A stretch of DNA of 11,687 nt from Podochytrium sp. JEL0797. Its lineage: Eukaryota > Chytridiomycota > Chytridiomycetes > Chytridiales > Chytriomycetaceae. Below, piece by piece: positions 6,899-11,687 of this stretch. The stretch spans positions 1 through 11,687 of the forward strand of contig JADGJG010000856.1 of the NCBI GenBank assembly GCA_027596195.1. Reading direction: 5' to 3'. The notes beneath the pieces were generated by a model. The model ran no database searches. It was not told the DNA's origin and saw nothing but the letters and a program-made list of their open reading frames with translations. The number at the start of each line of letters is the position of its first letter. Position 1 is the stretch's first letter. The position numbers and the translations under genes were made by a program.

Positions 6899-9525
6899 AT
6901 GAACTCCGATCCCTCTCCGCACTCACCATTGCTCCCCTCGCGTCACTCCAACCCCGAAGGCTTCCACAGCATCCATGAATACACGCACTATCCACAGAGC
7001 ATCAGAACCACTCACTGCATTGTGTGGTATCGCATCGTGGATACGCAGGGTCGAACCGTGCGAGGAACAACCATCGATGCCTTGGATCTCGGAACCAACT
7101 CGAATCTCATACCAGTGTGGAAACTGCGGAAGCTGTTGCTGGATGAGAATGCTGCCGTCTTGCCGGGCCTTATTTCGTCTCAGCTGAGTCTGTACGAGAA
7201 CGTGAACCAGTTTCAGTCGGGAACTCCGTTGGGACCCAGCGATTGCATTTCCCCCAACGAGGAGTCGGATCCGTTCGTTTTGGTTGTGTTTTGTCACAAG
7301 TCACGTATGTCCCTTCTTGATTCGTTTCAGGATTGGAGGGTCGGATGCTTGCGTTGATGCTTGGGATTTTCAGGCTTGGCCCCGATTCCACGCCCCGCAC
7401 CTGCAGAGAACACGACGATTCCGATTCCAAACACACGATCTCCAGCTGCTGGCTCTAAAGAATCCTCGTCGGTTGCCGAGTCTCCCGTTCGTGGGGATCC
7501 AACGAGTTCTGTGCCGGCAAATCCGCCGTCCTGTCTGCCGCTGACACCCGAGGTTGTACCTGTGACTCCAAGACGCGACGAACCAAACGATCAGGGTGAT
7601 AGAGCAGGAAACGCAATCGGTTCCACTTCGGCTGAGTTTCCGAAAGCGTCAGCGCGCACCAGTCATCCAACAACACGCGTCGAAACGGCGTCAAGATTCG
7701 AAGACGTTCAAAACGATGTATTGACACCTGCCCGATCGATTCGTGAGTTTTTTCTAATGTTTCTCAAAGTTAAGTTTTGTAATCTGTGTGTTGATTCGAA
7801 AAGGCATCAAACGCGTCCCCAAGCTCGAAAACTTTGACTCTGAAACTTTCTTTTCTCAATGTGGTTCCATCGAGTCTTGGAACAACTCTTTGGTTTGTCG
7901 GTTTTTTGTTTTTGAATATCCCCAAGCGTTCACCCCACACTCACTCGATATCTCGCCACAAAATAGCCGCACAACGTGTTTGTGAACTTTCAAAACATTT
8001 AAGATGCCATCAAAGCCCAACAAGCCATGAATGGTGCCGTGATTCATGGCGCCATGTTGAAAATCGATTTTGCAAAGGAGCTACCCGTTCCTTCGCGATC
8101 CGTTTGTATGGAGCTTGTTCATTTTTCTTTTGCGCGCCGTATACTCAAGTCGCCTGCTCTTCCCATGAAAGGGGTCGGTCATATGCCTGGAAGTGTCAAA
8201 CCGATTTGGAAAACGCCTTCTCCAAATTCGGCCCCACCGAGTCCATTCGCATTGTGGTATATGCTTCTCTTTGAGGCAATCTGGGTTGTTCTCACGAGTT
8301 TCGCATCTCTCTTTGAATGTACCATCACAGGAGCACAACGGATTCGTCAACTTTGCATTTCTCGAAAACGCCATGGTTGCCCAAAAGACCATGAACGGGA
8401 CGAAACTCAAAGGCAACATCATCCATCCAGAATTTGCAAAAGAACCTTCCAAGACGGAACAAAGAAAATCGATGGCACCTTCAGCGTCGTCAACTCACCA
8501 ACCTGTCGTTTCCGCAACTTCTCCAGGAAGCGTTGTCTCCCAATCCACCACCCACGCGTCATCTGCAAGCCGTGCATGCCCTGTATCATGTTATTCCAGA
8601 ACTTTCGAGTCTTTCCCAAGAGTACTTGCGCGACATGGAAGTTGCTTTTGGGATCAACATGATTTGCGATCTCATCAAGACTCAGTTTGACGGAAGATTG
8701 TTTGTGGTTGCGAGACCCGAATATCGGAACGAGGTTCATGGGTACTTGCATGCGTGAGTTTGCTTTCTGTTTTCTGTGCTGCTTTCCCCCGTGAGTTGTT
8801 GACCTTTCGGAATTTGTACTTTGTACAGCACCGCGAAAAGGATTTCCAAGAAGCACGGCGTCAACTTGTACAACCTCCAAGATTTCAAGATTCCTCTTCG
8901 AAGTGCGACAACCAAAGCCCAGGCCCGTGGGATTCCCGGTCAGCATCAACAATACCTTCGATCGAATTCCTTATACCCAGCGCCACACTCGTCCAGCAGC
9001 AGCAGCACTCACGCATCTCCCAATATTCATATTCAGCAATACAACATGCGACAATTGCCTCTTTCTGTATCGTCTTCCTCGAGCAGCATCGGCAGTTCAA
9101 CGCGTGCTTCGAATCGCAGCGAATTTGGCGAACAGGTTCCCGCAACATTCTCAGTCAGCGCCGTTTTCCAACCGCTCATATTCGCCCTTCGGCTTGGTTT
9201 GTCGCTTTTTATTTATGTATTTAGCACCGTCTTGGCCGCGTATTTTTGGTTGACGCGTGTCTGAACATCAGGAGGCGGAGTCCCTACCCCCGTATCGGAC
9301 CTCGAATCGAGCATCGATCCCAAACAGTTCAAGAAAGTCGGGTACGAAACCTTTGGCGAATATCTAAAGGAGAACCGAGTCATTGCGTTGAAGTTTGACA
9401 AAGGAGACTCGGAGCCTGTCGTTCTGCTGGTGGATCTGCAACACGGTTCCAAGATCAGTCCAACTCAAGATGAGCCGCTTGTTGTGGTGCGTGAGAGTGA
9501 GAGTGCATCGACTGGCGAGAAGTAA
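6899..9525 (+). pseudogene. Two-RRM RNA-binding protein with Crinkler-like N-terminal header, broken reading frame
   Basis: Proposed exons: 6899-7304, 7374-7742, 7804-7892, 7967-8101, 8150-8256, 8331-8753, 8829-9196 and 9272-9525. Exon 1 (residues about 36-133) looks like the ubiquitin-fold header of Crinkler proteins: a WKLRKLLLDE helix, LSLYENV, then PLGPSDCIS and VLVV. A Pro/Ser/Thr linker follows. RRM1 has RNP2 IRIKRVP and RNP1-like HNVFVNF. RRM2 has VGHMPGSV, TDLENAFSKFG and HNGFVNFAF. The short-loop pair resembles Spen/FPA proteins. The C-terminal part, with EVAFGINMICDLIK and FKKVGYETFGEYL, is not recognised; the stop is TAA at 9523. Lesions: an in-frame TAA at 8000-8002 in RRM1, a 1- or 4-bp deletion near 8195-8202 in RRM2, and a frame change in the linker at about 8470-8580. 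No canonical intron removes them. It could instead be two genes, or contain assembly errors. Confidence 0.6.
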
Positions 9526-9785
9526 GATTGGAGGGATGACGCATGGGAGTGAGGTTTCTGTGTTAATCGCTTTTTGGCTTTTGTGCTGGGTGAATGAAGG
9601 TTGACTAGTGTTATGGAGAGAATTTCAAAGTGAGAACCTTGGTCTCGCGAAAAAATAGGACATCCTCAGGGTTTGTGACTTCGCCGCCACGAACATCTTT
9701 ACAGATGATCATTGGAGAATCGGGCGAGCTCCACCAATAATGCGAGACATCCTAATCTAAGAGCAATAGAGACCATTAAACAACA

Positions 9786-9826
9786 AATGTATAGTGTAGC
9801 AGCTAGAAAACGAGTTTCTGAGAAAT
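9786..9826 (+). pseudogene. Degenerate 5'-half copy of the adjacent tRNA-Gln
   Basis: The sequence lines up with the intact tRNA at a constant 50-bp offset. TGTATAGTGTAGC of the D arm/A box is identical, as is TTTCTGA over the anticodon; the bases between are substituted. The anticodon stem no longer pairs and the T arm/B box is missing, so it should not form a tRNA. Confidence 0.8.
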
Positions 9827-9834
9827 GCAGACAT

Positions 9835-9906
9835 GGTTGTATAGTGTAGCGGTTAGCACCCGGGTTTCTGATACCCGTAACCCCGGTTCGAATCCGGGTA
9901 CGACCT
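9835..9906 (+). tRNA. tRNA-Gln (anticodon CUG), intronless
   Basis: Complete cloverleaf. The acceptor stem GGTTGTA/TACGACC has one G-U pair and the D stem is GTGT/GCAC. The anticodon stem CGGGT/ACCCG encloses loop TTCTGAT, so the anticodon is CTG, reading CAG. The T stem CCCGG/CCGGG encloses TTCGAAT. A box (TAGTGTAGCGGTTAGCAC) and B box (GGTTCGAATCC) are intact, and the discriminator is T9906. As usual for eukaryotes, no CCA is encoded. A partial copy lies 50 bp upstream. Confidence 0.97.
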
Positions 9907-9911
9907 TCTTG

Positions 9912-9916
9912 TTTTT
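9912..9916 (+). terminator. RNA polymerase III T-run terminator of tRNA-Gln
   Basis: A TTTTT run begins six bases after the tRNA 3' end, the usual position and form for Pol III termination. A longer T6 run follows a few bases downstream as a possible back-up. Confidence 0.75.
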
Positions 9917-10096
9917 CCCACTTTTTTACCTGTCTGGCGTTGGAATTTTACGGGGCTTACGCCCTCACCTTAACCATCCTTCTTTCTTCAATGCCAGCAC
10001 CAGCAAGGGGTATATCTCACCTCTGGTTTCAGCGTACTCCTTCAGTTCATGGTCGAGACGCAACACGGAAGAGGAAACGCATTTCTTTCCAATGTT

Positions 10097-10291
10097 CTGA
10101 GGTTGCCTTTCTCATAAGGACAACGAAAATGGGGGAGGGTATTTTTGCTTTTATCAACCTTATTCATGAGAGGTCGATGTACGTTAGCCTTTCATGACAC
10201 TCAGACGCCACGAAGTCCATTCTTGAAAAAAAATCGTGTAAAAAAATCCAAAGAAACAAAGGCAAGAAAAAAGAAACATTAATGACGAAGT
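10097..10291. other. Intergenic, A/T-tract rich; no gene recognised
   Basis: Lies beyond the stop of the second receptor gene, so it includes that gene's 3' untranslated region on the minus strand. It has A7-A8 runs at about 10226-10247 (T runs on the transcript strand) and AATAAG near 10165 on the minus strand. Short open frames exist on both strands but show no recognisable protein features. Confidence 0.5.
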
Positions 10292-11651
10292 TCAAAGTGT
10301 TTCTGAATCGTTTGGCGATTTTGGCGGCACAAGAATCGGCCACCACTCCCTATACGTCTTGGGTCCCAAAATAAGCCCAGAAAATAATCCAAACGATGCG
10401 TAGCTGCCATAAACAACGCTCCATATAGTCATACTTGGAATTCGGCCAGCAATCAAACTCGCACAGTGGGTACGCGTGTTTCCACTCATGGCGCATCGAT
10501 ACCATTCTAGGAGCACCATTGACGTTTGTGGCTTAAAATCGAATTGGAGCAGGATACGTATGCCATTCAATATCATCAGCAGCAGAGAAGTGATCATAAC
10601 GGCCAGCCCTAAAGAGCGACCCGACTCCCTGATGACTTGAAGGAGTCCGGTTTGCAGTGCCTTTGGTTTGTCAAGCGCGTTACGAATGTGGGTGCTTGCC
10701 ATTTCGTATTCAGTCTTGACAACAAAGTAGACAGTATGGAGGTTCACCATGCAAGTTGGAATGGCAACGGCCGCTAATGGGTAGAAAAACGCGTTCCTGG
10801 ACAAGTCCACATTTTCTCCGAACCCGCACGTGAAAAATCCGGCTTGGATTTCAGAGTTGATTGCAAATGTAATAGGTATTGCAAGAGAAAGTATGGCAGT
10901 TCCGACGGAAAGGTATGCGTGATATTCCTTGAAGATTTCGTTTCCATTCACAAGCAGAATGTTGAGACTGACTGAAAAGATTGCCACCCATAGCAGAAGG
11001 TACGAAACAAGGAAAAATAGCATGAAACCTTGAAAGAAGCAGAAAGGGCTGTTATGCTGAGTAGATTGTGTGATGACGTCGACGCAGCCGGCATTCTTGG
11101 AGTTCAATCCAGAAATCACGTAAATCAGATGCACGGCTACTATTCCACCAATAATATATCGCAACATGTAGCCAGGATATGACCGTTTGACGAGAAAAAG
11201 GCCAGAAAACGTGAACAGTGAAGAGATAAGCGACAATACTTGCACTGTGAACACATTTCGATACGCAATAGTTACAGACTCTTCTTCATACATGGCACCT
11301 GTCATAGGACATGGCATACAGCACGGCCCCATACACATTTGCCCGTCGACTTTTCGGAGAATGGCGGATGGATTGCTCGCGTCGAAATTTGGGTTTAAAA
11401 TTTGGGTTCGGCAGCAAAATCAAGGACGGGCAGATTATCTGCGTTGTATTCAACGCGGGAGTTTCGATGGTCGCGTTTGAAGTTGTTCCAAGGCAATTTG
11501 GGCCAGTCGAATATGGAATCGACTCAGTCAGGATATCCCCGTTGCAATCGGGAAGCGCCGAGGACTTCCCCAAGCTACTGTGTTGTAACAGGAACTTCAG
11601 CCTGTTAGCGTTCAGAGTAACAGTCTCGTATATTGTAGTGTACGCTTTCAT
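10292..11651 (-). CDS. Second Frizzled-like seven-transmembrane receptor, frameshifted and 5'-incomplete
   Basis: Paralogue of the receptor at 4902-6548. The C-terminal block (11338-10292, 348 residues from an internal Met) has CMGPCCMPCPM, then seven hydrophobic segments, the shared RESGRSLGL loop before TM6, and KTYREW after TM7, and ends in SETL. Upstream (11651-11400) the aligned N-terminal part continues in another frame, with SSALPDCNGDIL, TGPNCLG and LLPNPNF matching the paralogue. The frames are separated by a 13-bp near-duplication at 11385-11408; discounting one copy makes the frames continuous. The ATG at 11651 is preceded directly by TAA, and the region equivalent to Cys 81, 85 and 92 of the paralogue lacks those cysteines. 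The FZ-domain exon therefore lies beyond the window, or is lost, or that stretch is intron. Probably a recent pseudogene; an assembly error remains possible. Confidence 0.78.
11385..11408. repeat. 13-bp near-duplication causing a frameshift in the second receptor
   Basis: Two copies of AAATTTGGGTT (11385-11395 and 11398-11408, plus strand) sit 13 bp apart, separated by TA. Because 13 is not divisible by three, the reading frame of the receptor changes exactly here. The intact paralogue has a single PNPNY/F segment at the equivalent place. Confidence 0.85.
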
Positions 11652-11687
11652 TTATTGATAGAAAGTCTCTGTGTAAATCTCCCTTCT

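Larger units (their letters stand above)
9611..10096 (-). other. Coding-like antisense segments (possible gene or gene relic of unknown function)
   Basis: Two open minus-strand segments read like real protein. Segment A (10096-9969) follows an AG acceptor and ends at a GTGAGG donor; it contains LDHELKEYAETRGEIYP and LALKKEGWLR. Segment B (9751-9611) follows TTAG and reads 46 residues to a TAA stop, with HYWWSSPDSPMIICKDVRGG and PEDVLFFRETKVLTLKF. The obvious donor leaves phase 2 while segment B needs phase 0, so the simple two-exon join fails. I found no start codon. The tRNA gene lies between them on the other strand. I do not recognise the family. It could be a decayed gene, or a gene with a further small exon that I did not find. 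Confidence 0.3.

Noticed and set aside
9170..9264. Apparent C-terminal membrane helix of the RRM protein
   Set aside because: The hydrophobic run is read-through of a T-rich intron (GTTTGT donor at 9197, acceptor at 9271). Splicing gives a hydrophilic continuation to the TAA at 9523-9525.
9825..10100. Plus-strand open frame overlapping the tRNA
   Set aside because: Its first half is the translated tRNA sequence, and the rest shows no recognisable protein features.
1..11687. CRISPR arrays, insertion sequences or bacterial operons
   Set aside because: Spliced genes, a Pol III-type tRNA and an AATAAA signal point to a eukaryote. I saw no spaced direct-repeat array, terminal inverted repeats or transposase.

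Overview
The window looks like nuclear DNA of an early-diverging, probably zoosporic (chytrid-type) fungus. The reasons are many short GT-AG introns (about 45-118 bp), a eukaryotic tRNA with internal A and B boxes, a TopBP1-type multi-BRCT protein with an animal-like C-terminus, and two Frizzled-like seven-transmembrane receptors. The lineage is inferred; no marker gene proves it.

Layout. (1) Positions 1-4784, minus strand: a nine-exon TopBP1/Dpb11/Rad4 homologue. It starts inside the window and runs off the left edge after BRCT7. Splice phases are consistent across all eight introns. (2) 4785-4901: a short divergent promoter region. (3) 4902-6548, plus strand: an intact two-exon Frizzled-like receptor with a cysteine-rich (FZ) domain and seven membrane segments. 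(4) 6899-9525, plus strand: an eight-exon gene with a Crinkler-like ubiquitin-fold header, a Pro/Ser/Thr linker, two Spen/FPA-type RRMs and an unrecognised C-terminal region. It carries an in-frame TAA and two reading-frame breaks, so it is probably a pseudogene. (5) 9611-10096: two coding-like minus-strand segments flanking a tRNA-Gln(CUG) (9835-9906) and a degenerate partial copy of that tRNA exactly 50 bp upstream. (6) 10292-11651, minus strand: a second Frizzled-like receptor with a 13-bp near-duplication that shifts the frame; its 5' end is missing or diverged.

What links the parts. The TopBP1 homologue belongs to DNA replication initiation and ATR checkpoint signalling, and it shares a promoter region with a receptor gene of unrelated function. 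The two receptors are inverted paralogues about 4 kb apart, with the damaged RRM gene and the tRNA locus between them. The intact receptor ends in a PDZ-ligand-like tail and has a weak version of the Frizzled KTxxxW motif after TM7. The damaged paralogue has an exact KTxxxW. These are the most notable signals, because in animals that motif binds Dishevelled.
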